The notes under the pieces were generated by a model that ran no database searches, was not told the DNA's origin, and saw only the letters and a program-made list of their open reading frames with translations. Shown here piece after piece: positions 1 to 11,937 of a stretch of DNA of 64,000 nucleotides. This DNA is from Trichopria drosophilae (lineage: Eukaryota; Arthropoda; Insecta; Hymenoptera; Diapriidae). Location of the stretch: the NCBI GenBank assembly GCA_030407085.1, contig CM059582.1:67625001-67689000 (forward strand). Direction: 5' to 3'. The translations under genes and the position numbers were made by a program. The stretch's first letter is position 1, and every line of letters begins with the position of its first letter.

Positions 1-19
1 CTATAGGTACTTATTATAA

Positions 20-364
20 CTACAGATGTCTAGAGGAGAATTCGACTACAGCCTTTTTCAGTTGGGAAGCGTATGATGGGTCATCCATTGAGTTGAGTTT
101 ATATCGATTCCAATATATTAAAAATTCATGATGAATTGACTCACCGGCTTGCTCAGACCACAAACCTAAACCTTCATCCTCATCGAGACATGACAAGCAT
201 TGAAGAAGGTGATTGAGAATGATATGGATTTTCAATGATTCCGATACATCAGTCGCATCATAGACTTTTTTTAGTTTTTCAATACTTGTCTCAAGTTCGA
301 CAATATTATTCTTTCTGGTAATAGCAAAACAATTATGAACAATATCGTTCATTAATATATACAC
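20..364 (-). pseudogene. C-terminal fragment of a transposon-derived protein
   Basis: An open frame of about 114 codons; the first ATG is at 352-350 and the longer frame needs a GTG. It contains GLGLWSEQAGESIHHEF, then a W-x-x-Y-K motif, and ends AVVEFSSRHL. From memory, a SEQA-x-ES-VH pattern followed by such a short tail closes an unnamed, multi-copy protein family of arthropod and cnidarian genomes; that is recall, not a search. The other domains of such a protein are not adjacent, so I read this as a truncated copy. It could be the last exon of a gene whose other exons lie outside the window, because the minus-strand upstream side is a GC-richer stretch without a matching exon. I do not know its function. 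Confidence 0.4.
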
Positions 365-991
365 ATGACGATCACTTGCGTTCGGTGCTGCTGAAAGCGA
401 AATTCGGGCATTCAGCGCACCCGATACCGGTCGTTCGCTTCGCCAAGTGACCGGTGTGACGGCACGACTGTGATTGGTGAAGCGGCTGTCCTGTTACACA
501 GGAATACGTCGCTCTCATTCGCGAATCGGCTTCATCAAAACCGGAAAGGGCGCATATATACATTTTATGTTTTGTGATTTGGTTACAGAGCGATTGAAAA
601 AGGATTAATTTAAAAAGAAGTAAGTATAATAGTGTGTTCTAAATACATATAATGACCCGAATATACGCTTTTTTAAATAGTGAATAAATGTATGATATGC
701 ACGGAGATGAGAAATGTATATGCTAGAGGTTATGAAGGTTTTTTAACTAAGTTCTCTAATTTCATCTTTTAGGAAACAACTAAAATACAATATGGAAAAA
801 TAGAAATAAATTATTGAACTTAAATTATCCTAAGTTTGAGTGTTAGCGTTTAAAGCCAATTTTTCCTCCAAATGTGTACTAAATGTATTGTCAAAGTCTA
901 CAGAAAAATGATTTCACTTTATAAAGAATTTTATTCATGACATTTTGTCTTAGTATATTCATATAATTGATACAATTTAGGCCCCACTGCA
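365..991. other. Gene-free stretch with a small GC-richer island
   Basis: Positions 372-560 are visibly richer in G and C than the surroundings and contain several CpG. The frame that crosses it on the minus strand has no recognisable motif. The rest (600-960) is plain AT-rich sequence. I see no exon of the neighbouring A1 gene here. Confidence 0.3.
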
Positions 992-999
992 TATAAATA
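992..999 (+). promoter_or_regulatory. Candidate TATA box for gene A1
   Basis: TATAAATA lies 140 bp before the first ATG of A1 and just after a GC-containing stretch. Spacing suits a core promoter with a short 5' leader. If the true first exon of A1 (a SAM-type exon, as in A2) lies further upstream, this match is fortuitous. Confidence 0.3.
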
Positions 1000-1138
1000 G
1001 CATGAGTGATAATGGCCGGTATCACCATTATGTTACTTGGTACCACATTTTTCTCTGTGCAATAATTTCTTTAAATACATATATGATATTTAATTTTGCA
1101 TGTGACAAGGCTTTATATTGCATGTCATAAATATAAGT

Positions 1139-4100
1139 ATGGCTTCTTCACCGGAGAAGACTCATGATCACGCAACTAATTTATCATCTAGTACTGGCTT
1201 GACTCAAAAAGGTTTATTTTACCCTACACATGTAATTGTGCTCATATCATTTGTAACACTTCATTATGTTCATTTATGATTCTTCGCTTAGATAATTCAA
1301 TAAGTAGTAATAAAAACTTCGTTTATAACCTATTGAACTCAACATTTGTGGGAAAACTTATTTTAAAACTTTATTTAAAGACAAGTGAGCTTGACACGAA
1401 AAGGTTATATGAAATAATTATTTTAAAGAGACTTGAAGAATGCCCAATCAATTATAAGTAAGTTTTTAAAATTGTGCTCAATTATAACATAATTATTATT
1501 AATTATTATTAAATATCATAATAATTAACTATTCGCAAGAATCTTGTCTGGAAAGTCGCAGAATTATCAAGCAATCGGCTGACACTACATGCTCAGGCAC
1601 TACAACGTAGTGGCCTTTTTAATTTGTTGGTTTTTATGTGTTCTTGTGGTAGCTTCCCTGAAAGTGTAAATTATTCGATAAGTATTGTCGGTCCTCATAA
1701 CATTTACACCCACCTTTCACTGAAGCTTTTGATATATTATTTGCAATGACAATTTCAAATCATAAGCGTAAAGAAAAGTTAGGACAAAGAAAGATAAACA
1801 ACCATGTATATATAACCATGCATCTTTATACACTGAAACTTATTAAATTTTCTTTATTCAGTGATTCAGACAAAAATACAATTTTGACTGAAAATTGTGA
1901 TATAGATATGTTATTAACAAGATTTTAAACGGTTGCTTCTTTATCAGATTTTGTTAAATCACATAAAAATGGAAATGATGCTAAAAATTCTAATATAACC
2001 ATGAAACTTGGTAGATTTTGTTCTTCTGAAACTATTCCAAGTAGTTTTATATCAAACAGTTGCTTTTAAGGTAGTGAAAAAGTTAATACAAAACACTGGT
2101 GAAATTGGACTCCGAGTGGACTTTCGACGAAGAACCAAAAAATGCCTTTTTTTTAAGAGAAGCAACCGATGATTACCAAACTAATCTTGTTAGTTTTAAC
2201 AGTTTAAAATCTTGCTAATAACATATCTATATCACAATTTTCAGTCAAAATTGTATTTTTGTCTGAATCACTGAATAAAGAAAATTTAATAAGTTTCAGT
2301 GTATAAAGATGCATGGTTATATATATGGTTGTTTATCTTTCTGTGTCCTAACTTTTCTTTATACTTATGATTTGAAATTGTCATTACAAAAAACACATCA
2401 AATGCATAATTGAAAGGCAGATATATATACACATAAAGGTTATGGACTACGTATAACCTCATTCCTTCACCAGATTCTGGGCAAATCCGGGCAGATTCTG
2501 ACCTACTTTCTAGGCAGATTCTACTAAAAGATCTGGGCAAAAGTTAGTAAGCCCGCCAGAACTTATGGCCAATTTTCTTACAGGGTCCATGTATTTTTCT
2601 AGGGACATAAACGGAATAGTAAAATATATATTGTTTTAGGATCCCATCTGAAGATTTTGAAGAATTGAGGGATCAAATAGTGGAAATCTTTCCATCAGTG
2701 GATCCTGTCTTGCTCTATACCCTGGATCAGAAACGATCAGGGTGAGCAAGTGAGTGCCAGAGGATCACTGTACAATACTTATAAATGTCTTCGCACAAAA
2801 TTAAGAAGAGCGGGATATATCCAATCTGGCTCAAGTGATTGTACTTCAGATGATATAAATGATGCAATTATTGATGGTAAAAATATAGCTTCTTTTTTTA
2901 TTACAAGAATGAGTATTACTCTGAAATATTTTGATATTGTTCTATTTCAATACAGCTGATGTGACATGCCTTAACGACGACGATCAGGCCAAATATTCCT
3001 CTGTCGATATTTTGCAAAAGTGGGAATCAAGTTTTAGAGAAAGGGTAGCATTATTTTCCACAGTCGGAAAAAAGAAACCGACAACAATAGAATTGTATAT
3101 GAGAACTTTCCCTTGCATACGAGCTCCACTTGGAATATCATTGGTAAACATAATTTCCTTTTAATTAAGTTACAATTTTTTTTGGAATATAACGAATATA
3201 AAATCTTATTCATACATTTTTAACAATAAATGGGAAATAACAATTAAATTAAAAATGACCGAAATAATATTGTAGTTCAAAAACGATTAACTCTTTCTTA
3301 TAGTACTGAAATTTAAAGTTTGTTATTCACACTATTTATTTTGTCATTTTCAATTTAACTCTCAGCATCTATAATTGGTCGTTCTCGGCCCACGTGAATA
3401 CATGATTTTTCAGTATCCACCTCCATTCATTAAATAAAAAAATAATGAAAAAGTTATTTTTTTCCAAAATATTATAATTCGGACTTGAAATTAAAGGTTG
3501 AGAGAAATTCTCTGCATTGTTTTGTGATTGTTCCAAATACTTATAGTGGCTTAATAATTGCCAGGGCGAAAACGACCCATGACTAGGCGTCAAAGATGCC
3601 TAAAACAAGTCTAGGAGTTAACGGTTAATTTTTTTTTTATTTTAATGATACTAATAATAACAATAGGGGGCGAGATGGTTACGATTGCTAAGGCGTCCGC
3701 CTTGTTTCATAACCTGAACGTCTCCGAAGGTTCCGGGTTCTAGTCCCCGTATGGAGAATTTTCTGCCCGTTGAATTGAACTCAGTACCAACGCTGCAATC
3801 ACCTACCTCATGGTTTGGGGCGTGGTTGCAGTGACATTCACGCTGATCTGGTAGAGATTTGAGCAAAAATTTCTCACTTTTCGTACAGATTGAGCGACAT
3901 AAGAAACCAATGTTGTTGTTAATGTTATTAGTAAAATAATAATAATAACAATAACAACAACAATAACAAATAATAATAATCTCGGGTTTTCGATCATTGA
4001 ATGCACGAAATATAATTTCATATTTGTAGAAAATTTTAATATTATGCTTGTTTTGTAAAAACAAAACTTTCAATTACAAATTTGAATGAAATTAATATAA

Positions 4101-5131
4101 TTTTTAAAAAATTTTATATCAATAGCTGGAACTAGATTTTAAAAAGCTCATCCGGCAGCAAGCTGAAAAGGAAGGCGTTTCAGCAAAATCATTGAACTAC
4201 GTGACATGTTTTGTTGAAAATTGGCCTGATGTGGCCAAAAAAGTGTTGAGATTCGCAAAAAAATCAAAAGTTAAATATGTTAAAGACTTCTTAGCCACAC
4301 ACAACAGCTTAATAGAGAAAGGTATCATTTAATATATTTATTTAACATTTGGTTATAACAGCCGTTGAAATACCAGACATTAAATATAAATTTAAAAAAT
4401 AAATAAACTTTGTCTTGAGAGAGTTCTAATGTGGTTTTCAGCGATGTATCGTCACAATATGCAAAATTATTTGAATAATTTTATTAAAATTTAGATTTCT
4501 GTTGAATTTTGTATGATAATTAAATAATTACAAGCATATTGTTTGGTAACTGAAAGAGAAATTATTGAAATAATATTATGTCTCATCGTACTTTAGGTAT
4601 TCACACTAATGTCTTGGGGCTTCTGTTATTGCCAAGGTTGATGACGGTTCAGAAATACGTAAAAGGGGAAAATTCTGAATCTGTGAATGTCGGAAAGGAG
4701 ACCATCACAAGATTATTCATATTACACGTTGAGGTAAAATATCGCTTTTCTTATTGAGCGTTTATAATGATGGCAATTGTTTTTAATAGTTTCCATTTCA
4801 GGATCCAGCACTTTTAGAAAGAGAGAAGGAGACTCAAATTTATCAATTGACATTGCTCAGTCAACCTATTCATCCATACGTCGTCATTTGCGGAAAATTG
4901 GATGCGGAAGCAGGGCTTCATTCATATGTAGTCGTAAATGGAGAAAACTATTTTTTCCAAACTCCGTGCCAAGCTGTAGAAGCGGCCTTCAAGTGCTTGG
5001 TCGCACTTCACTCTTGGCCGTTTCTCTGCGATTTTGTTTGGGCATTTTTATATCAATCAGTGTACAAGTTAAATTTTAAAAAGACTTATTCAGCAGTTCA
5101 TAAACTACTTAGTGATATTAAGCAGATGTAA
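1139..5131 (+). CDS. Gene A1: accessory protein of the two-gene cassette, seven exons, one frameshift
   Basis: Exons read with matching splice phases: 1139-1211, 1292-1457, 2640-2876, 2956-3143, 4126-4321, 4597-4733 and 4802-5131 (TAA). Every intron is GT-AG. Landmarks are a helical stretch (LYLKTSELDTKRLYEII) in exon 2, then IPSEDFEELRDQIVEIFP and RGSLYNTYKCLRTKLRRAG in exon 3, and a conserved C-terminal domain (HPYVVICGKLD, YFFQTPCQAVEAAFKCL) in exon 7. Exon 3 carries a one-base frameshift near 2743, where the frame ending KRSG meets TGA and the homologous frame resumes. The protein is colinear with A2 through exons 4-7. A2 begins with a SAM-like domain, so A1 may lack, or have lost, an upstream SAM exon. 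No enzymatic motif is visible. I infer a transposition accessory or DNA/protein-binding role from its constant pairing with gene B. Confidence 0.55.
1741..2390. repeat. Fold-back repeat inside intron 2 of A1
   Basis: An arm of about 190 bp (1741-1932) returns in reverse complement at 2203-2390 with few mismatches. An extra inverted 11-mer lies just inside (about 1930-1940 against 2158-2168). The spacer holds no recognisable gene. Both arms sit within the intron between exons 2 and 3 of A1, so splicing need not be affected. Just downstream, 2470-2530 holds a few degenerate repeats of AGATTCTGGGCAAA-type sequence. Confidence 0.8.
3664..3975 (+). repeat. tRNA-derived SINE in an A1 intron
   Basis: The head has an A-box-like GGGCGAGATGGTTA and a B-box-like GGGTTCTAGTCCC, spaced as in a tRNA promoter. 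A body of about 200 bp with no tRNA resemblance follows, and the 3' end is a simple AAT/AAC tail (3936-3980). This head-body-tail order is that of a tRNA-related SINE. It lies in the intron between A1 exons 4 and 5, on the same strand as A1. Target duplications cannot be fixed because both flanks are AAT-rich. Confidence 0.65.
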
Positions 5132-5199
5132 ATATAAAATTTATAATTAATATAAAAAAATAATCGTTTCTATTTTTAAAGTATTCAATCTGTTACGAA

Positions 5200-7311
5200 A
5201 TGGATCCAAAAATAATATTGAATTATATTCTTACTCTCATTCTTTCTCTTTACGGTGACCCTACGCTGCCAAGAAAAATTGTTCAAGATATAATCGCTTT
5301 TATACAAAATTTTCTGATTAATATTTACTCACCCTCGATTCTGAATGATTTTAAGGAAATACTTAAAACAGAAAATATCTCCGACTGTTGCATTCAAAAT
5401 ATTGAAGAATGTTTCCAGAAACATCATGCAATTTTTGACAACGTTTCGTCTGAGTCAAAAATATTTACGATTCTGAGAAAAAGGGGATTTATAAATTATG
5501 AACAGTATGAAATTGGAAAAGTGTTCACAACTAAAGTCGTTTCAGGTGAACTAAAACTCGTTCAAGAATCTATGTTTGGAGTATTCGTTCCTCTCAGGAA
5601 CACTTTGAAGTTTTTTTTGGAAAAACCCGGAGTGTTTAATGGAATCGTGGAATACATGAATCGTCTTTCAGAACAAACGCACATCATAACTAATTTGATC
5701 CAGGCTCGTTTATGGGTAAGAAAGTATGGTGCTACATTTACGAATGGGATCATTTTACCTCTCTTTGTATTTTATGATGAAATCGAAGTGGGTAACGCGC
5801 TAGGTAGCCATGGAGGCATCAATAAATTTGGAGCCGTGTACACTTTAATAGGAACTCTGCCTCGACATATTGCGTCCCACCTGAAGAGTATTATATTTTC
5901 AGCATTAGTACATGCTGAAGATAAGAAGAAAACTACGAATGCTAAAGTTTTCCACCCATTAATCAAAGACCTTAATTATCTTCAAGATGAAGGCATTGAG
6001 ATAATTGTGGACGGCGTAGAACACATAGTTAAATTTCAGTTATTCCTTGTATTGGGGGACAACCTAGGTCTTAATAGTATTCTTGGATTCACCGAATCAT
6101 TTAATGCAAATCACTGGTGTCGAATCTGCACGATGTCATCTACAGAAACATCAGAAGCAACTGAAGAGCATGAATCGAAACTAAGAACAAACATCAATTA
6201 TGAAAACAATGTTCAATGTTTAGATACACCCAGTACTGGAATAAAAGAGGTATTTGCTTTTAACTCTGTTAAAGGTTTTCACGTGGCCGAAAATGTAACG
6301 ATGGATCTCATGCACGATTTATTCGAAGGCGTGTGTGTTTATGTGATGCGTTAAATTATATTTACATTTATTTCGGAAAAAAAATACTTCACTTTGGATG
6401 ATCTAAATGCCAGGAACCAATGTTTCAATTATGGAGAATTAGAAATTTCCAATAAGCCACCTATGCTTCAAATTGACCGAATCAAAAAGGAAATGAAACT
6501 AAAAATGTCGGCCAGCGAAACGTTATGCCTGGTGCGATATTTCGGTTTAATTATTGGGGACAAGGTGCCTGAAAATGATAAAAGTTGGCAACTGTACAGA
6601 CATTTGCGTCAAATTATTGACATTGTTACTTCGCCCCGGATAATTGCCTCTGATGCTGAAGTCCTGAAAGCGTCAATATCGTGTCTCAATGCGTTATATG
6701 TAGAGTTATATGGGAGACTGAAACCAAAATTCCATATATTAACTCATTACCCAAGAATTATACTTGAGAATGGACCTGTTGTCAACTTCTGGAGCATGCG
6801 TTATGAGTCGAGGCATCGACTAATCAAGTCTATTGCGATAAGCACTTCTAACAGTAAGAACTTATTAGCTACAATCGCAATCAAACAAACTTTAAGCATG
6901 TGCGAAATGATGCACAATACAGAATATTTAAGCCCTATTACATTCGGTACTAATAAAACACAGGTAATAAAAAAATGTTTGGTCCATGATATATGCCCTG
7001 ATGATTATTACAATAGTGTATCAATATACGGCACTATGTATAAAATAGGAATGTTTGTCGTTGTAAATATACAAAAAATAGAAAAAGAATTTGGAGAAAT
7101 AACAGAAATCATTAAAATAAATGAAGATGTTTATTTTCATCTTGCAATTTATAATGAAATTACTTTTGATGAGCACTATTATAGTTATATTGCAGAGTTT
7201 ACAAGCAAAGAGTGTAAATTAATTAAATTCACTGACTTACCTACGATAGCTCCTGCTTTATCTGCTAAAATCAATACTACTCACTTTATTTCATTGCGTT
7301 ACGGTTTGTAA
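5200..7311 (+). pseudogene. Gene B1: CMC/Tnp2-type transposase-like protein with a single in-frame stop
   Basis: One frame runs from ATG 5200 to TAA 7311 (about 703 codons), broken only by TAA at 6352-6354. Visible motifs in order: LGDNLGLNSILGF, a zinc-ligand-like CRIC, the DLMHDLFEGV block just before the stop, then KLKMSASE, KPKFHILTHYP and the E-containing block WSMRYESRHR. D-x-MH-x-x-x-x-GV followed at a distance by a P-x-x-H...GP-x-x-x-F/W-x-x-x-x-E block is the layout of Tnp2/CACTA-group (CMC) transposases, so I assign it there by motif, not by search. The ATG was chosen because the homologous B2 starts at the equivalent place. B1 follows A1 by 68 bp and has its own AATAAA at 7383. Conservation on both sides of the single stop suggests recent inactivation or a sequence error. 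Confidence 0.6.
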
Positions 7312-7382
7312 TTTATGTAACACTGCATGTATAATTTTTGTAAGCTATGATCATTTATAATATTGTCTTGTAAATATATGTC

Positions 7383-7388
7383 AATAAA
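7383..7388 (+). terminator. Poly(A) signal of B1
   Basis: AATAAA 72 bp after the B1 stop codon, in AT-rich DNA where chance matches are common. Confidence 0.4.
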
Positions 7389-9104
7389 TACAAATTTTCT
7401 GTAATAATTGTTTCTTAATAAATTAATTTATAAATGAAAGTGCACATATAATTTATGGAATTATTTAAGTCTTTTTTGTCCACGTGAGAAGTTATTTTTG
7501 TTAGGAAGAACTACATTAAATAAGATTGAACGTAGAAAACGATTTTTGAAAGGGTGGGGATGATTTCGAAAAATGTGACACTTAGATATTATTAGTATGA
7601 AAACCGTAAACATACACTACATTTTGTATATTATTGATAAAAATATTAAAACAGAGTATCATTAAATGCACTAATATTTATTTATCAGACATAGTCGCGT
7701 ACTTCATTGCAATTTTGATGCTGAAATATAGTAATTGAAGAGTAAACCCCGTCCTGTGTATCCATCGCCACATTTCAACATTACCAACAAAAAAAATAAA
7801 AATGATTTCTTCATTTTTTCAGAAAAATATAAATAGTTATTAAAAATGGAACATTTGATCCTCATGCTAACGAAATTTCGAAACAATTCATGCATATTAA
7901 CTTATATCCAGTTCGACAGCCTTTCGGAAGCTGTGGTAATTAAGATATTTTATTTATCTAATTAATCGGTTGTGGGCAAAAAGCCATAAACAGTGACATC
8001 ATTTCTAGAAACCAAAATTACTACAACTTTCAAATCCCTAAATCCGTAAATATGAAAATCGCTAAATATAAAATTTTCAATTTTAAATATAAATTTTCAA
8101 TTTCAAATATAAATAATCAATTTTTATCGGCAATAAGACTCAACATTTACATAATTACATTAACATATTTCAGGTCAGTTGTACCTTTAATACAACGGTA
8201 AAAGTACATGACATTGTGAAGTTAAAAGTTTTGCAAACATCGGGCACAATTTGTAGAATAATTAAAAGAGCACAATTGCAATTTGCAGAGACAATTTGAT
8301 AGATTTTGTAATTATCTACTATTTTCTACGCGTAAATTAAACTAAATTCAAATTTTTTTAATGTGAAAAAATACTTAAAGCTTGGGTATGAATTGTTTAA
8401 ATCATAAAATATAATTTATATACTTAATTAAGTCGAGTTTGACGGATTCCGAATCCGTTGGATTTGCAAAATTGAATTATGAATTTCAATGATGAAAACC
8501 TGACAATGGATTCATAATCAGCATCCTCGAAACCCGTATTTTTCCCCATCATATTGGATCCGCCATTTTTAATTTTGTAATTTTGTGAAATCTATTTCTC
8601 GAGAAATTGGATTGAATGGTAAAATACACATTTTTTTACTTTGTTTTGTTTACTTATATCTTATTTGCGGCTTTATGGTGCTACTTTTACGAAATTTGCT
8701 CTTTACATGGGTAAAGTCTATTTATTAAATTCTCAAAATTTGTTATGATTTTGGAACATTGTAAATAAATTGGATGCTATTTTTCTAAAACTTATTATTT
8801 TATACACATAATTGCAGTGAAAGGTCACATTTTTTATTATCCGTTACAAAAAATTATAAAATGAGTTTTTGTTCGTTTCAATATGAATATACACGAAAGT
8901 TTCGAATGTCCCATTCGGGCAAATACGGCACCTGAACCGCGGGAACGCTGCGTACCCGCGGACCGGGCAGGCAGCGTGCCCGAATTGCAGGAAGGCAGCG
9001 TGTCATGAGTTTTGACGTTCCCCCTAACCTAATTCGGGGATTCACCGTCCCGAAAGAGTGGGGATGCCGCCGCTGCGGGCTGCGGCGCGCTGCCCGCAAA
9101 ACCT
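7389..9104. other. Gene-free stretch ending in a GC-rich patch
   Basis: No coding region is recognisable. Positions 8050-8125 are a short low-complexity run of AAATATAAATTTTCAAT-like units. Near 8480-8580 there is a degenerate copy of a GATCCGCCATTTT motif that also occurs in the 2.8 kb repeat. Positions 8890-9104 are strongly GC-rich, with repeated GCAGCGTG units, and abut the zinc-ribbon exon. Confidence 0.4.
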
Positions 9105-9389
9105 TCTCTCCGTGCATATATCTTCATAATTGGGTATTCGAATTTTGGGCCTCTTGGTAATTCCTTTTTCGAATTCTTTAATAGTAATACGACAGGTATT
9201 GCACCAAGCCAATGGATATTTCGAGTCCTCCAACTTGAACGAACTATCGACGTGTTTTTGGATGAGAATTTCGCCATCACTGTTGATCTTGAAAAACCTC
9301 AATTTCGCAGCACCGCAAATTATTTTTCTGCCACACGGTCCGCAAACTTTCGACCGGTTGTCTTCGTGATCACAAAAATCCGTCGGCAT
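9105..9389 (-). pseudogene. Zinc-ribbon-like exon of a transposon-derived protein
   Basis: Reading from ATG 9389, the frame shows VCGPCGRKI, then LRFFKI...LIQKHV, then WCNTCRITIKEFEKG, and ends NYEDICTERR before a possible donor (AAG/GTTTTG). Two CxxC pairs about 50 residues apart form a plausible zinc ribbon. I recall similar first exons in multi-copy unnamed proteins of insects and Hydra, which is weak evidence. After about 9105 the frame runs into GC-rich sequence of different composition, so either an intron starts there or the copy is cut. It may be related to the fragments at 20-364 and 11938-12483, but no link can be shown. Confidence 0.4.
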
Positions 9390-9761
9390 TTTAGAGCAGA
9401 TGTAACCATAAGAAGTAATTAATAGAGCTATAACAAAATTACCTGATTAAAAATTTAAATTGAAAAAAAACATAAAATAGGAGTCACTAAAATAGAACAA
9501 TTACTTACCTTTTTATTTTAATAAAATGTATTACAGACAGTAATAAAAACGTATAACATTTAAAATAATTATAATAAGTAACCTAAACGTGATAGTTTTA
9601 GTAAGGTTAAAGAGTACGATTGTCAATTATCGGTGTAAACAGGGTGAATGTGATTAAATAAAATTCAGTTATTTTAACAGAAATAATAGTTGAACTCGAC
9701 AAACTACTCATTTCACACCTTCTATTCGAAATATTCGTTTTAACGCAATTCTTGCGCGCTT
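9390..9761. other. Gene-free AT-rich stretch
   Basis: Possible 5' side of the zinc-ribbon exon. No promoter motif, repeat or reading frame that I can support. Confidence 0.3.
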
Positions 9762-11737
9762 CCCGAATAAACATTCACCTACGGGTCGGATCAGGAACGA
9801 ATCCGGAAGCCTTAGCACATATCCGATCCAGATCCGAATGCCTCATCTGAACCTGATCCGGATGTAACGCAACCGCAGATATGTGTCGGATCCGGGTCCC
9901 GCAGGTCAGAAAGCTCTATCCGATCCTGATCTGTTTCAAATCGGGCTTTTAATTATAATTCCTTATATACATATACATAAAAACTTTTATGTGGGGTCTA
10001 TACAGCTAGGTGACTAATACCATACGGGTTTTCCGAGAACCTTGTTTACCGACAAATCTCCGTTCTATATACATAGTGTATTAGGATGAGGTTAAAAAGT
10101 TTCTGAGCGCTATTTCGTAATTTCGGACTCATTACTGCGAAATTTAGCATTATATATGTAGTCACAAAACAAATTTCGGAAAGATTGATTGAGAATTGGC
10201 AGAGAAAAACGTGCCACAAAAAATGATCGACGAATAGGTTATGACGACAAGTAAATGAAATGACAAGTTTTTTTTTCTTTCAGGCTTTCTCCTCTAATTC
10301 TCAATCAATCCTTTAATTTGTTTTGTGACTACATATAATGCTAACTTTTGTAGTCGTAGTACATAAAGTTTGTATAGTTATATAGTGGAGTTTGATAACA
10401 TTTTAGGGTAGAATTTGACATTATCGACCGAGCCACCTGAGTTCCCTTAACCACCATTACAAAAAAAAAACCGAATAATTTGTCAATTTCTCAACCAGAT
10501 CTGAATATATATATATTTCAATTTCATGGTGGTTGACAAGATTCTCAAAAAAAAGTCTTGTCATTTCAAGATTATCTCAAAAGCGTATATATGTTAGTAA
10601 AATATGTAAGAACATTGCTCCATTTAACTCTATCACGTCAGGTTTTTGACATAATCTCAAAAAAATACCTATAATTCGATCCTAAAATGTGAAAATAAGA
10701 TAAAATACTTTAACAACATTTTCTTTTTACGTAAAACCTTTTAAAATTGTGCAATTGAGAGTCGACCTGAAAATTTACGGGCCTATAAAAATTAATTTCA
10801 ATACAAATCATTTCCAATATAGCATCCTAAATGACACATTGGTAAACATTCATGATTTTTTAACTCGTGTACCTTCAATTGTAAGAAAAAAGTTATATAA
10901 CAAAAAAAGTTCAGAATCACTCGAAAAGTACGTCTAAATTTTTTCAAATTTTTTTGAGCCATTTTAAATTTTTCGAAAAACGGCGAAATCCAAAAAATCT
11001 AAAATCGTCTTCACAAATTTTGTAAAAATTCAGATGTATTTTTCGAGTGATTCGGAACATTTTATGTTGAGTAACATTTTTTCTTAAAGTTGACGGTACT
11101 CGAGTTAAAATATCATGAATGTTTACAATTATTATTTTTTGAGATTGTGTCAAAAACCTGACAAGGATATAGTGTTAAATGGACTTGGGTGCCGGATTCA
11201 GCGACCCAAAAAACATACAGTACATAAGGAGAAACCCAGGCCGAATCAAAATTTTTTTTTGTGTGGCTGTGTTGTTAATAAAAAGTTGGTAATATTAATA
11301 CAAAAAACTGACTTTTATATGCGCGTACCAGAATCACATGAAACAAATTCCATTTCTTCAGATTTATCCTTATTACTATCCGTATAATTACTCTGATCAT
11401 TTTTTCTTTTCAATCTATGTTTTTGAACTCTTTGACGAATTTTCTGGCGACGTTTCAATTCCTTATTCATTTTGTACAAATGTTCTTCAAAATATATATT
11501 TTTAAGGTTATGTTACCCGTACGATAGATATCCAAATACGAGCCGTATCAGGAACATATCTGGGACCCCTTACTTATTGGAAAAAGTTAGATATAGCCAA
11601 ATCCGGATCGGATCCGAAACAGCCCCCGATGGCCGGACCTCCGGGTTCCGGATCTGACACGGATCTGCGGTAGCGTTACAATCCTGATCCGGTCCGAAGC
11701 TTTTGATGAGGGACAGCTCCGGAAATGTTTATTCGGG
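9762..11737. repeat. Large fold-back element with imperfect arms
   Basis: The ends are reverse complements: CCCGAATAAACATT at 9762-9775 and its complement at 11724-11737. Three further pairs nest inside in the right order: 9853-9907 with 11631-11692 (GATCCGG-rich), 10621-10665 with 11135-11185, and 10845-10945 with 11012-11125. The centre is near 10980. The left arm is longer because it contains extra sequence, including a separate hairpin element. No transposase frame is visible, so this is a non-autonomous fold-back repeat. No target duplication was found. Confidence 0.6.
10146..10342. repeat. Small hairpin element (about 197 bp) inserted in the fold-back arm
   Basis: AGCATTATATATGTAGTCAC at the left end returns inverted at 10342, and the complementarity continues for about 55 bp through an AGATTGATTGAGAATT stretch. 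It has no counterpart in the right arm of the surrounding fold-back, so it is probably a later insertion there. Confidence 0.65.
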
Positions 11738-11937
11738 TTCATGCGTAAAATCGAATTTTACACTCTCAATTGAATAAATATGTAAATATATACTTATACG
11801 TACGTATACTAGGCATGAGTACATATACAAACATAAGTGTTATCGAGAAATATTTGAATATATGGATATAATTAAAAGTAAACTGAATTTTTAATTAAAA
11901 ATTAACCTTTTCGCTGATATTTTGAGAAGGGGAGCAG

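Larger units (their letters stand above)
1139..7388 (+). mobile_element. Two-gene transposon-like cassette, copy 1 (genes A1 and B1)
   Basis: A spliced gene (A1) and an intronless transposase-like frame (B1) lie head to tail on the plus strand, 68 bp apart. The same order, strand and gene content recur at 15998-35173, with proteins alignable by eye over most of their lengths. That makes a mobile two-gene unit more likely than chance adjacency. I could not find terminal inverted repeats or a target duplication, so the limits given are those of the coding part plus the downstream poly(A) signal. The unit carries passenger repeats in A1 introns. Confidence 0.5.
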
